Shown here: piece by piece, positions 39,101 through 52,329 of the stretch
How the letters are laid out: each line of letters begins with the position of its first letter
Position numbering within the stretch: position 1 is the stretch's first letter
Assembly (NCBI GenBank): GCA_026413225.1
Contig: CM048554.1
Location: 72,966,463 to 73,030,462 of the forward strand
DNA length: 64,000 nucleotides
DNA from: Otis tarda
Taxonomy: Eukaryota; Chordata; Aves; Otidiformes; Otididae
Reading direction: 5' to 3'
The notes under the pieces: generated by a model
What the model was told of the DNA's origin: nothing
Databases searched by the model: none
The model's input: only the letters and a program-made list of their open reading frames with translations
Translations under genes and position numbers: made by a program

Positions 39101-40622
39101 GCCTTGCCTTGTGCTGATGAGAAGGAGCCTCTGCTTACTCATATCCTCGGGCAGAATCCAGGAACAATGCCGATATTACAGTGCCACAAACTGCAGGGAT
39201 AACAGCAGAGGCCAGGGGATGAGGCTGAGCCCTGCCCCACTGAGGAGTGGCTGGCAGTTTGGCAAGGGGTGGCTGGGAACCCACACCACTCATTACAGCA
39301 GTGGGCACTGCTGGGCATCCTCCCACTATTCTCCTGGATGGGTGGGCTGTGGAGCAGGCGTGTTTCTGTGGACCTTCACTCCATCACCAACAGCCCTCCT
39401 CCAATTCTCTTCCCCTTCTACTACACCCTCCATTAAACACTGTGATGAGAGAAAAGGCGAGAGCTTGGTTACCACTCGAACCCTCACCAGGCTGCAAGGA
39501 AGAAAGTCCTTCCGCTCAATTCCCACTTACATGGGGCTAAGCCAAACAGCATGGAGCATTTATGAAAGTAAAGACTGTAGGAACAATTCATATTTGTAAG
39601 TACGGTACATACTTGTAAATGGTACAGGCAGCTTCCACAGAGCAAAAAAATTCTTCCCTGAATATTTATGAAGAAACCAGATGCCACACAAACAGCTCTT
39701 TTGTTTTCCAGACTGCAGGACTGGTTATTAAGTTCCAGGAAAACAGACATGTAAGGAGTTCCATTCCAGCTTCAGGCTTTCAATCACCATTCATGCCAAA
39801 CGCAGCGACACATACAGCACATCTGCATGTAGCTCTATGCATTCTACAGTAATGAGACTTAACATTCTAAGCATCATTCACTTATTTTTTGTATTGACAT
39901 CTGAACATTAATGTCAGATTCTTGTGTTGATATCATGCATTACATGGGCTTTCTTTTATTACCTCCTTTCTACTAGAAGATATGATCTGAGTATGGAAAA
40001 TATATCTATAATTATTGCTGGTCTTAGACTGCTTATAGTGACATAGGACAGAGTAGAGCGCTCTATTTTTATCATTAAAATGCTCCTATCAGGACCAATC
40101 TATATCAGCAATTTATATTAGCAATAGTAGCTATATCACAATTGTTTTTTAAAAGGAATTTCCCTGCTGCATAAGGACTCAAGATAAGCAAAAAGAAACA
40201 GAAGTAGAAATAAGGTTTTCTTTTTCCTTTTTAAATGGAAATTATCTGGCATCAGAAACCATTTGAGTATCAAAGACATAACTCTGTCTCATAACACTAT
40301 ACCATTTATACTCATATGCCAATCTTTCAGCAATTTGCCCATATCTGTATTCATTGGTAAAGGCTGCTATAAAACAAAATCTGTATATGTACGTAGATGT
40401 GAGTGTAAGATGTATTTGTACAGATAAATATACTTCTATGGAAAATGCCATTATACCATTACAATTACAAATTTATGGCCTAGTGGACAGAATAAATCAG
40501 TAACTGTTCCATTCAAGAACATCCTGCCATGAGATGGGCAGCTTAGTATGAACAGAGTCAGTCTAGCAGATAAGAAAAGCATTTTGGAATGCCATAAATA
40601 CATTAGAAAACAAAAAAGAGTA

Positions 40623-40684
40623 ACTAGATGACCTTTAAAGGTCCCTTCCAACCCAAACCATTCTATGATTCCGTGATTCTATGA
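40623..40684 (+). repeat. CR1 LINE 3'-end fragment, very short
   Basis: Only the last 62 bp of a CR1 remain, in plus orientation: 'ACTAGATGACCTTTAAAGG', 'TCCCTTCCAACCC', then an ATTCTATGATTCCGTGATTC-like tail with one mutated unit. The abrupt start marks an extreme 5' truncation. Confidence 0.93.
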
Positions 40685-42934
40685 AATTATGTGGCGCTTC
40701 AGTAGTATAAATTTCCCAATTGTCAAAGCTCCATGTATAAGTTGCAATTACAGTACTTACTTGATAATATCTAATACTTGGTATTATTGCTTATAGAAAT
40801 GTACTTTTCATGCATACACTTGCACATTTTCTTCTAATGAAAAAGTATTAAAAAATATATAAAATTGTCTTTTTGCCTTCATACTCTTCCCATGGTTAGA
40901 CAGCCAAAGTCTCTGTGATAGTAAAAGGTGATGCTGGTTTTCTCTGAAAATTCAGAACATTTCGCCTTATCCTGCGATAAGCCAGGGAATCCAGTGTAAT
41001 GCTGTCAGTGTTTATTCTCTTCATTCATTGCATACAAGAAAAAAGGTCTCTGATAAATCAAAAATGTAGGAGGTTTTGCCAGTAGTATGTTTTTCATATT
41101 AACATAATCTAATATAAGGTGTCAAAGCGAGGATGGACACAAAATGCCTGCATTCAGCTGTTACAACTTAAATCTGCCTATTGCAGACATTCCAACTGTG
41201 GTAATACAATTTTATTGCTGGCTAGAATGACTAACTGTACAATAAAAACTATACTAGAAAGTAAACAGAGGATCATATAAGACAGCTAGCAATTACAAGA
41301 TAGTCAAGTGGAAAAATATGCAATAGTCTACAGAAGAATGAAATATATCTTCATAAGTAAGAACAAGGGAAATTCACCCACGAAGAGTCTGCTGTGGACA
41401 GACTTGGTACAGGCAAGACTGGAACAATGGTCAGTATTTAGGTTAGCTGCGATATGACTGGAAAAATTAGTCAACTGTGAGGTGCCATGATGCTACTCAG
41501 ATGCCAAAGGTGAATGTCCAGTGGGTGATTATAGTATTACTGGCTGCTGTTCATGAAATCAGTAACATGGCTGCATTTAGAGAATGTAATCACTCATTTA
41601 CAGAAATACATTGTTAGAAAATATGAGGACAGTAGCACACGCTGTTATGAATGGGAACATATAGAAAGGCTATAACACAAATTTTCTTGTAATTTTTATT
41701 TTACCTCGCGCTCTTTCATGATCAGCTCACCACAATCACTGTGTTAATGAAAGTCTTTCTTGGTTTATCCTGGATCTATAGTTGCATTCTTGCATAAATA
41801 CTTTTGCCCAAAGAATGGGAGTGCTAGATAGAAACAAAAGGTATCATGCCATAGGCTGTCTAAGTAACTTTATCTGATTCTTTTCAGCTATATACCCTTT
41901 GATATGGGTGTATCTGTTGGCACTTGACCATAGCTGACAGTCTACTACTAAGAGTTATTTTATAGATTGACAGAAGCATGCCTCTTCAGGATTTGTTCAT
42001 ATTCCCAGGACAATATTCCAATGACAATGTTCCCCTGAAAAAATTCTCACTGACTTCAATGGGATAAGGCTCTTCAAGGATTTTATCCTCCTAAATATGA
42101 CAAGAGATAGACTGAGCATGTTACCGAAATTTCATACACTCAAAAGACAGAAGCTGATTTTGCTCCTACTTCTGCTCTCATTTTAATTGCTGTGTTGCAG
42201 ATGATTGCAAGCCATCAAATAAGCAAATCTAAGCAGTTGCCATCTGGCAGCTGAGAACTTGTACCTGCACATCTGCTTCCTTTTCTCCCTTGTTTAGGTA
42301 AACGTTTTATTTCACTGTGGGGACAGATTTAATGTGGGCATACACAACCAGTCACTCCATCTCACCTGGCAGGCAGTAACTTTTCATGCCATTTGCAAGC
42401 CAAGGAACATGCCCCATGTAAAATGCCAATCTAAAAACACCTTTCACAGTGCTCATCTGGGAAGTTTAAACTCTTCCCTTCCAGCTTCTTTAAAATGCCC
42501 TTTACATAAGCCAGACAAAATGGATACAGAGATGATTGCAGGAGTCCAAGACGGGGAAAGTATTCTGGGTTATTAAGTGCAGAGAACTAAACCAAAGAGG
42601 TGACAGCATTTCCCCACGGTGCGGTAAGAAGTTTGTCAGAGTGACTTCAATCTTAGGCATGCAAGAAATGCTTCAGTTGTTGCATACAAAGTTTATCTAC
42701 ACAGTATGTGTCTCATATGTTACTCTGTCAACCTTATTTGAATTATAAGCATTTATCCAAATTCTAATGTAGCAGAACTATATAATTGCAAATAAAAAAA
42801 AAATCAGAAAAAAAACCTGGCTTATTCAAAGTTTTCTACTATGTTAAGGTAGAGATTTTTTTTTCCCAAATAAAGACATAATATGAAATATAAAGTTCAT
42901 GTGTAGTAGGTGGGAATGGAAGGACCATAACATC
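40685..42934. other. Non-coding stretch between CR1 fragments
   Basis: AT-rich, with no gene seen. A phrase at 42047-42067 (GACTTCAATGGGATAAGG) resembles an old amniote interspersed-repeat motif, but this is weak. Confidence 0.4.
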
Positions 42935-43086
42935 GAATCATAGAATGGTTTCGGTTGGAAGGGACCTTCCAAGGTCATCTAGTCCGACCCCCCTGCAGGG
43001 AGTAGTGACATCTTCAACCAGATCAGGTTGCTCAGAGCAACCTGGCCTTAAACGTCTCCAGGGATGGGGCATCCACCACCTCTCTG
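42935..43086 (-). repeat. CR1 LINE 3'-end fragment, minus orientation
   Basis: An inverted CR1 3' end. It begins with the tail GAATCATAGAATGGTT, then 'GGTTGGAAGGGACCTTCCAA', 'GGTCATCTAGTCCGACCCCC' and 'CAACCAGATCAGGTTGCTCA', and ends in 'GGGATGGGGCATCCACCACC'. It is relatively well preserved, so younger than the fossil LINE at about 52.3-53.9 kb. The overlapping plus-strand ORF at 42945 is antisense CR1 and not a gene. Confidence 0.96.
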
Positions 43087-43728
43087 TCTTATACATGTCT
43101 TATACTGATGAACTGAAGCAGGAGTTCATTTTTACAGAAACTGTTTGTTCAAGTTCAAGAGAAATTTCAACTTGGTTGTTCATCAGTAATGCTTTTAGTA
43201 AAGACACCTTTCTGATCTCAGTGGGAGAGCAATTAAAGTACATAATAATCCACTAAAATTGATACAAGAGAAATATTTCTGATAACTGCAAAGGAGCTTG
43301 TAATATCTCTGTCACTATCTTTAATCTGCCTTTCCCAGGCATCAGCCAACCTCCTGCTTTTTCAGGTATTTTCTGTCACCCCCATTGCTATCCACATGGC
43401 CTGTTCATGATGGCCTAGTCCTGATACTTCAAGGAGTAAAAGGGATTTGCAATATCAGTTTCACTGGGAGTAGGATTAAACCCTTAAAATACCTCATGTC
43501 AGATGGACACAGAAAGTCGCCTTCTCTCCACGATCTGGTATTCTTAAATATAATTCCAGTTCAGGATCAGCGATAATTTATGTTCCCAAAATAGGTTTTC
43601 TAGAAACATTCTGGGAAAAATTTAAATTAGAAGCATGCTTACATGCCATCTTTTTTGTAGCTTGACATATACAAATATTTTTACACTATAAACAAAAACC
43701 AAAAGCCAAACAAGCAGCTATATTTCTA

Positions 43729-43745
43729 CATAGAATCATAGAATA
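43729..43745 (-). repeat. Possible bare CR1 tail
   Basis: CATAGAATCATAGAATA matches two units of the CR1 3' tail in minus orientation, but no CR1 body follows. It may be a truncation to the tail alone or a coincidental match. Confidence 0.45.
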
Positions 43746-46136
43746 CAAAATGAGACTGACTTTTTTTTTTTTCTTTAATTCTGTAAGCATAAAACTTGGG
43801 AACACAATGAAATAATACAATAAAATGGGAGGATTATTTATAAGGAAGATGGCATTCAGCGACATATAGGAAGGTATGTATATCACTCTTTATATTCACT
43901 GCAATGACACCTGAGCCTCCTTACGAAAACACTTACCAAACAAAATCTTATTTCACAGTAAGTTTTTAATACAATAAGTTTTAAAAATAATTTTACAAAT
44001 ATTGTAAAGAAAAAATTTCCTCATTACTAAGAAGTAATTAAATTATAAGCCTGGATTCACATGTCACCAAGCACTGGCTCTGCTGAAACACCAGAGGGAG
44101 CATGTTTCACAGAGGAGTGGATGCTTTTATTGAGACTCAGCTACCAACAGTGTTTCATCATTTAGTATGATGCAAAAGAATTTAGTCAGATTACCTGGAA
44201 GGGCTGAGGGTAGGCCCGTGAAGCAAAGCCTTTCAACTTGTGAGGAAATATGTAACAAGGAGCCACAAAACAGCAGAAAAAGGAAGGACATGCTTCATTT
44301 GGATGGTTGCAGGTTTTCACAAACAAAGTTTAAAAATCTTCTGTTACTGACTATGGGATGAAAAACTATCAGCCTTGCTGTCTTTAATAAAGATTATTTT
44401 AAATCGACTCACACTTCTTCACAGCACAAAGTCACAGATTCAGTTGTGAGTCACACCTCCTCTAAAAGAAGATTTAAAAAAAGCCATAGAAATGATCAAA
44501 GGCAAACCCACCTATGCAATGAACTGAATTACTTGAAAAAAAAACCCGTTCTCTTGTGCTTCATTAGGGACTAAACCCAGGCAAAGCTCAAAAGAAAAAT
44601 CCCCCCAAATCAGTTGTCTCTCTCATGATTCACATCTGAAAAATCTAGACCTGAATCAGAAGTGACCTTGCTGCTGAGTCCTAACTGGGAACTGAAACTG
44701 TTCAGCTGCTCACAAGGACTGACCAAGTGAAAATTTATGCCTGCATGTTTAACACTTTAAAATGTAGGAATGACAAAAATCCTTCTGTATCATTTACTGG
44801 GCCCAGATTCAGTCAGAAGACATTGTCATCCACTACGTGGTGAGGTCCCAAGGGATTCTCATCACGACTGCTGTCCTGTTGCTGGTGCTGCCCTGCTACA
44901 GAGGGACCTCTAAAGTCAGAAATACTCTTTCCACTAGTGCAATTTCTCCTTATGCAGATTTTTTCAACTTTCTTAACTGTTCAGACTACTGACAGTAATT
45001 TATTTTATTTTAAAATATAGCTTTTTCATTTTTATTCCTTTTCCCTCCTGAAATTTAATACGGATCCTAACCTGCAAGCTCTCCTTGCCAAACGATAATA
45101 ATTTAATCCCAATCCACATTTCAAAAAAACAGTGTGTCAAGGTATGTTCAATTTCTAACAAAACTAATTTTTAGGCTCTGAGTAACAGGTTTACATGTAA
45201 CGCAGAAAACAATCTCTACTTGCTGGGACTGGGTGGCCAAGAGCTCTTTGTTCAAGTTTGGGGCATATCCACAGAGTGGACATGTAATTGTTGCTACACA
45301 GATTATTCATTTGCTTAATTGACTATGCCATATAGAAGTTTGATAACTAAAGCTTGATGATCAAGTCCAACAGACGGTGAATTTTCACCTAAAACCAAGC
45401 TTGAAGTAATATATTCTTTCAAGCAATCAAATGGCATCTAGTAATGTGGAGAACTGATTCAGAAGCTAAATAATACATTACAAGAAGCCAAATGTTTCAC
45501 AAAGTGCAGCAGACTGGGACATCTTTGATGGTCACAAATTTGTTACAATCTTCATACCTGTATGAGCTTTACATCCAGCTGTTAGCCCGAGCAAAAAAAC
45601 TATAGAAGAATTAGAAAGAAAATGATAAATAATTCTAATGTTTGATGCTCAGCAGATAAAACTTTATATGAGCAATTTATTTAGTGACTAAGTGTCAAAA
45701 CCAACCATTATGGAGTTAGTAGCTTAGTGATTTTAAGGGAAAAAAAAGGTAGTTTTGTTAAACTAATCATTCCACTGTTGACCACAGTTATGTCTAAGTT
45801 TTTAAAGAAAGATTATCCATCTGAGTTTTGATAAATTAGAAGGAAAACTTTTATCTGGTTTGTCATTTTTAAGTGAACCAAAAATATCTGAAGAAAATTT
45901 CCTCTGATGCTTTTACACGCTGGTGGGACTGAGTGGGGACATCACCTTACTCCTTCCTGCTCTCTCTGGCAAATGGCGTCTGATCCAAACTTCTAGCAAG
46001 TAACTCCATATACACAGTATGCACAAGAAGGGCTATTTCAAACAGAAGAAAACAGTTTGCAGTGTTTTTGGAATCTGTTTTCAATCTAAGAACAATGAGT
46101 TTCAGAAAAGAGGGAGGAGGAGTGGAGGAAGTCATA

Positions 46137-46159
46137 GGGCAAGTCTGGGAAGGGGAGGG
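46137..46159 (+). other. G-quadruplex-forming motif candidate
   Basis: Four runs of three or more G (46137-46139, 46147-46149, 46152-46155, 46157-46159) are separated by loops of 7, 2 and 1 bases. This meets the classical intramolecular G4 pattern. It lies in a purine-rich stretch at about 46095-46170. Whether it folds or is functional cannot be told from sequence. Confidence 0.5.
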
Positions 46160-49100
46160 AGAGGAGAAAAAGCGCTGCCTTTTGAGTGAGAAGGGTTTCT
46201 GGTCAGGGAGCAGCAACAGCAGCAGAGAACAGAATTTATGACATTTTATTTTTGGAGCTGATCCAATTAGTAGAAAACTGGCTCATATTACATTCACTAC
46301 AAACACTTTATGATCACATGGGAGAAAGGCACTAATCATCACAGGTATTTGATCAGCGTATTTATGGCAAGAACCAAAGACCTGCCAAAGATCTGGGTGC
46401 AAGGAAGAAGCAAGAATGACAGTAATTCGTGACATGCCCTGTAGCTTTATTTAAGTCAGTTAAAAATCTGTCAAACAAAAAAAATTATCAGAGAATTCAT
46501 TATTGCTTCTAGCCACCTTTAGGCAGCCTTAGTATTTTCCTGCTTCCAAAGTACAGGCTGAGAAAAGGAAAACCATAATGGTATCAGGCAATGCAGGGAT
46601 TGCTGGAGTGCAAGCACAGCCTCAGGTCTGGGGCTGTACAGGAGACAAGACACATACATGGAGAAGGTCACAGCCTTACAGGCCTGTCCTCTATGACAGA
46701 GATCTTCAGAGGCTCACCCTAGGGGCACGTGGGGTGATTTACAATCTCTTCTCCAAAACCATGCACGCACACCTCACAGCTGCATCATTTGTCTGCTCAG
46801 GCTACATCACTACACTGCCCATACGGTTGTTTAGAAATTCAGGAGGTCCTGAAATGAGATTTTAAGGAACCCGAAGCGAACACAAGTCATGGCTTCTTGG
46901 ACTCTGTCCACAAACTACATCACTCAATCTCCTCCACGTTACTTTGTGACTTGGAGGCCTGTTGTTGAGGTAATATTATGCTCTGAAACACTGTGTTGAA
47001 CCTTTTCTTACAGAGTTGACTTTATAACTAGTTTGATGTGCTGACTTTTACTTTACAGTATGTAAAAAGAGGACATGGCTCTTGCTGCCCTGTGACCACA
47101 ATGTTTCAGCTCCCACAAATGGCATGGTAGCCCTTCGGATGTACCTTTTCACCCAAAGTACCAAGCTCACACGTTCCCAGTGTGAGTTTAAAGTTTCTAT
47201 GAGAAGTAAATAGAGTTCTCTTTTTCTTTGGATCACTGATATTTACCTTGTCCAACTGGAGCTCTTACGTTTGCTCATGGATCTGACACAGTGGCAGCTT
47301 GCAGTGAGGAGGCTCCAGGCCAGCTTTGGGAAAGAAAGGCCGTTCATACCATGACAGCCATGTCTGGGTAGGACAGCCTTACAATACAGCTTTTTCTAAT
47401 GCATCTTTTTTCTCAGAGAAATGACATCATGACTACAGTTTGCAATTAGTACAACTCCATCACAAAATTGTTATATCAGATCTGGCATACTGGAAGAACA
47501 GTGAGCTTTTAAAGACTGGAGGGAGTATTTGAATGAAAGAAATGTAACTCTGATTTAACAAACTCCACAGAGTGTTTTTCCCTCCTTTTGTAAGTAGAGA
47601 TGTCACTGTAATTAGGGAGTGTACTTTCCCTGACTTTAATTGACAAATTTACTAGCTGTTGGATCACTTCACTTGCCCTGTGAAACTCCAAGAGGCCACC
47701 TGGCACCTATGCAGGCTACCGAGATCCAGCAGCATGGTCACTGCTTGAAACAATCGTTTCCAGCCCTCTCACATACAACACAGGTCTCGCAGTTCAACTC
47801 TCAAGCTCTCAGAGACCACGAAATACTTGGCAGTGCAACAGGTCTAAGATCTTTCCTGTTTGGTTTTGCTCAGAGCTCTATAAGGCAAATACTTGGTGCA
47901 AAGGCACAGGAGACTTTAAGGATTTCAGCAGTGGCATTCTCCCCCCTGGGTTTTGGTTTCTCTTGCTCTCTGTGCAGGCAGCTGGCCGGTGTCCTCCAGC
48001 CATTTGGATGTTAGTTTCCTTCTGAAATACACATAAATGCCACATATTGGCTTGCGTGCTGGAAGGTGGATGCATGCCATATCCCCAGTGATTGGACATA
48101 CTTCACACTGTTTTCAAATTTACCAGCAAAACATTTCAAGTCACCTTCTAAGATTGATGTTAAGTTACCAGAGTGATAATTCTGTGTTAAAGGAGTTAGC
48201 TGGCTTCCTGATAGATTTCTTTGACACTTATAATTCTCCAAAACCAGCAATGATCATGTATAAATTTTGGTTTTTAGTTTTGTCAGAAAATCAGTTACTA
48301 CCAGTATCAATATTTAGCAGACACTTACCTCCTTCTAATGGAAAATTAATTAATTTTTTTTTCAGTCTACTTAAACTGCACGCATAACTTCTGGTTCATT
48401 TTCCTCTCCTATCCTCTTCTAAGTCTTGTGATTTTTTTTTTCTTTTTAAAAAGAAGCTGATCTGCTTTTCCTAGAGTTTGATACCAGTTATAAAGCAGCT
48501 GGCACTGCACACAGCGTCAGATTTCATATAGAGTTACATCTCATATCTCATCAGTATTCTTTTGTTTTTAACCTTGTTAAAAGGTAGCATAGTAACAACA
48601 CTATATATCCAGTTTCAAAGAACTTTATACATTTGACCATAAGAATTCACTCCAAGTTTAGACTTAGCATCCAAGTTCATATTTAGTAAATCTCTGCTTT
48701 GGACTTATAAAGCAGTTTCAATAACTTCAAACTATATAAAAGCAAAACCAAATGTACTTTAAAGTATCTATTTGATATAAAACCATATGCAAATAATGTA
48801 TTTATTTTCTTTTTTTTTTGGAGGGGGGTTGTTTATATGGTCTAACTTTTCCAAATCAGTTTTCTTAGTTTATTAATGCAGAGACTGAGGCAGGTCCAGG
48901 TGGTGATTTAGAACAAGAGTTTAACACAGGTGCTAACTCTGCAGAGGGAACATCACAGAAAGTTCACTGTTAATGTTCTACTGGCAGCTAATTGCTTCTG
49001 TTCAGGCTAAATAACTAGCAAACTGAAGCGTACTGAATAAGTGAGTAAAAAATATTTTAAAAACCTAAACCAGTCACCTTTTACGTTACTTCATCCATCC

Positions 49101-52100
49101 TAAGAAACCCTGAAACAATTCACTGACAAGACTTACCCAAGGAGAACAGAAAATATTTTCCAGTTCATGAGGTCAGGAGTAAGTTGTTGGCGATCAAACA
49201 GACCTTTCATTATTAGTTTGTGGGACCTAGCAAGTATTTTTTTCTTGAATGGTTTTCTTTTCCAGAATTGGGAAGTATTGGTTTCCTTCCCTGCCCTGTT
49301 AATGACTAAGACACAGTGGCTCTGCTAGGCTGGTCAGAGGCAGGGAGGCAAGAAGAATGTGTGATGTCTCCAACAGAGATTTTTTTTCTCTGGACAATTT
49401 AAATGCGGCATGAAAGCAAGTCCTGTCCAGGTCAGCTTTAATAAGAAAGAAGATTCTTGCCAGGGATTGTGGTTACCCTCAGGACTTCACTTAAATCTCT
49501 TGGGAGCATAAATATAAAATTCCATTAACAGCTTGCTATATTTTAGCTCACAAAACCAAAGCCCTAGTGCGCTTTGTAATGCAGAGGAACAACTAGGATA
49601 TTGAAAATATTACTGTTTTTTTAATTAATGAAATCTACACCAGCCAAAATTTGGAATATTGTTTGAACCACAAAGGGGTACTAAAGGATCAGCATCTCTA
49701 CTTCTTTATTCTTTTTGTCTTCTTTTCCAGTAGGAAATCTAGAACTGAAAATTAATAAATCAAGTACCAAGTGCTGTCTTATTAAAATGTGGTTTTTTCT
49801 TTCTTATCACAATTGAAAAAAAAAAGAAAAAAAAAGAATTTCCCCTTGTTGTCATTTCTCCCAGCAACCTGAACAATATTCACTTTTCCCTAGGGAAGGG
49901 AATACTACTGGAGCACCATTGTAATTTTAATACTCTCACCATTTAGTTTCTCTTTTATCACTCTCTCTTTACTCTCCTTAGAATGGGCAGGTAAGCTTAC
50001 AGAAGCGTAACAGGATAAAACCTAAGCTCCACAGACATTTATATCAGGTGTGTGCTCTAGCAGATCACCCAGTTTTGCACCAGGTCAGGTGTGGACATAA
50101 TCAAGTAACGTTCAAGTTTCCTAAAGCACACTATAATAAACTCTTTATACTGAATTACGACTTTGTGCTCATTTTATGTTATATGCAGATCAAATACCTG
50201 ATCCTTTATAAAGCTTGAGAGGTGAGGACAAAGTTAACCTGATGATATTTCTGGAGACGAACCTTATCAGCAAAGTGATTTTACCCTACACCAGAGCTTT
50301 ATGTCATGTGGTGTTCTGAACCAGGCATTAGAAGCATTAAGTCAGCTTCATTTCATCATGGAACCTAACAGCACACGCATTCCGGTTCAACTCAGAAGAA
50401 AGCGTGTGAAGATGCTCATACTCCAACACTAAGGATGTTTCTAAATGCGCCCTTTTACAGTTGTCCACAATAATATCAGTTTTAGAACATCTACAATGTT
50501 TTCTAGTTTCTGCAAACACTGTTTCCGTGAAAGCATTACTTTGGGTTTCCATACTGATTACCAAAGCCTGTTTCCCTTTGCTGCAGGAACATTTGCAGGT
50601 GTGAGCAGAATGCTGGCAAAGTCCTGAAACTATGTAAGATGACAAAGAGCAGTGCTGGGAACTCCTGTCTGCCTCCAGGTTTTCCAAGGCAGATTTTCAT
50701 TGCCTTCATCACACGGTCATGAAAAAGTCAGAAGCTCCCAAAGCAGTTAATGTCAGCACCAATGGGACACTTCTGGGACCGGTCCTAAACGCAACCTCTC
50801 TCCTGAGATGCAGACGTGACACTGTAATTGTGGGGTGAGCAAAGAGGGAGAATGAGAAGTTTCTCTCTGGGACATGGAAATTCCCAAGCTCTGCAAGAAG
50901 GGCAAAGGACTTCGTCATGAATCACTGCCTTGGTAAAAACCTAGCCCAGTACAAGAACAGTCCTTAAGGATGGGAATCACCCCACCTAAGGTTACAATCT
51001 CTACATCCGCAGAGGATGGCAAGGCTTCTTTTATAGTTGGTGGAGACAAGCGGGTGTCTCTAGCACACTGCTCCTCCCATCCCAGTGTACACAGATGTCT
51101 AAAATAGATCATGTGAGTCACACGCTACAAATGCCCGTTTCTTTCCTTTGCTTAAAAAAGGAATCGAGACAACAGATGTCTAATTGTCAACGTCCAATGC
51201 TCAGCCACATGAAACCCAGTCTGGCTGGAAGGATGAGATTTGTTCAGCTGGGCCAATTAAACATGAGCATCTCTAAAACAGGAGATAGCAAACAATGGTT
51301 AGGCAAGAATGAATTGAATTAATGAATACCAAATGACGAGAGGCATAAGACTGTCTGAATAAGAATTATGTAATTTTCCACCTTCTTTCTCCACTCTTTC
51401 ATGAAAGATGAATTTTGATTATGCAAGTAAAAAGGACACCCCCCAAATCACCACTGTTTTCTGCAAGTATCTATAATTTGTGGAAAATGAGATGTCTTAG
51501 CTTGAATACAGCCAGTGTCAGAGGGCATGGAGACGAAAGAAACCTTTCAACTAACATTTACACTAAGCAAAGTTACGTGGGTTTACACCTTTTACTTGCA
51601 TTCACTTTTCACATAAAACTTTGCAACCATGCTCTTTATTGCAAATTCTGCAATTAATTTTCTATATTCCATTTTAGGTTAGGCTAAGCTGACTGAAAAA
51701 ACCATTAAACAATGACACAATCATTGAAAATAAGCTTTAATTAACCAAAAACTCTCTTGAAAGTGTGCAAGTAATATAAGCTTAATTCTACTATTAAACA
51801 TGCATAGCTATTTATTTTACCTGTAAAATAAACTACTTAGCAGAGAGGATGTACTTTTAAACACCTTTTCAAGAACTCCCTTGAGATGTATTTGAAAATA
51901 TTAGTCCTCTCAGACCAATAAGGTGACTAAAAATTGATGAAGGACACCTGAATTTATTTATATCAAATATTAATGTATTAATTGGAACACAAGGAAAGGG
52001 AAATCCTTTTATATAATGTCTCCAGATCCAACTGGACAAATAACGATATCTGAAAAAGCAGAAAGCCTAAAATGACTGGGAAAAGAGAGAACTGTCAAAA

Positions 52101-52329
52101 TGGCAAAATTAAGTACTCCTTGAAAAAAAAGATGCTCAAGGGAATGCCAACAACTACTTTATCCAGTGGGGGAAAAGAAAAAAAAGAAAAGTAGCTCTAG
52201 GGAAGAAGTAGAAATACGGTAGCAGAAATCAACATGCGATCCCCAAATTAAAAGGAAGTCTTCAGTGAAGACAATGTGGTGAGATAAGTATATACCCACA
52301 ATCATAGTCAAGGCACAAACAAAGCTTAA

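Larger units (their letters stand above)
25915..40622 (-). other. Large NT5DC1 intron, 5' side, first part
   Basis: Presumed intron upstream of the exon at 25740-25914. It is AT-rich and mostly unique-looking. It holds a compact hairpin at 27445-27478, an exon-like plus-strand segment at 32179-32293, a 13-bp perfect hairpin at 32819-32860, an AC/TA-rich degenerate microsatellite at about 34960-35025, an isolated CpG-rich patch at about 35940-36180, and a GC-richer stretch at about 39100-39540. I looked for preceding NT5DC1 exons and did not find them. Confidence 0.6.
43087..52329. other. Presumed intron, low repeat content
   Basis: No gene recognised. It includes the possible CR1 tail at 43729, a G-quadruplex candidate at 46137-46159, A-rich simple sequence at 49816-49836, and several chance-looking ORFs of 80-124 codons (for example 47640-48014 plus, 50337-50687 minus) with no recognisable domain. 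A short exon-like minus-strand segment ends in GTAAGT at about 49137-49210. Confidence 0.45.

Noticed and set aside
47640-48387. Two plus-strand ORFs of 124 and 116 codons
   Set aside because: They overlap minus-strand ORFs of similar length and show no recognisable domain. Typical of chance ORFs.
49137-49210. Start of a connexin gene (MNW... reading)
   Set aside because: The connexin body, usually a single large exon, is not present anywhere downstream on that strand.
50337-50687. Cys-rich 116-codon minus ORF (TCKCSCSKGK) as a growth-factor-like domain
   Set aside because: Cysteine spacing fits no family I know, there is no signal peptide and no splice context. Treated as chance.
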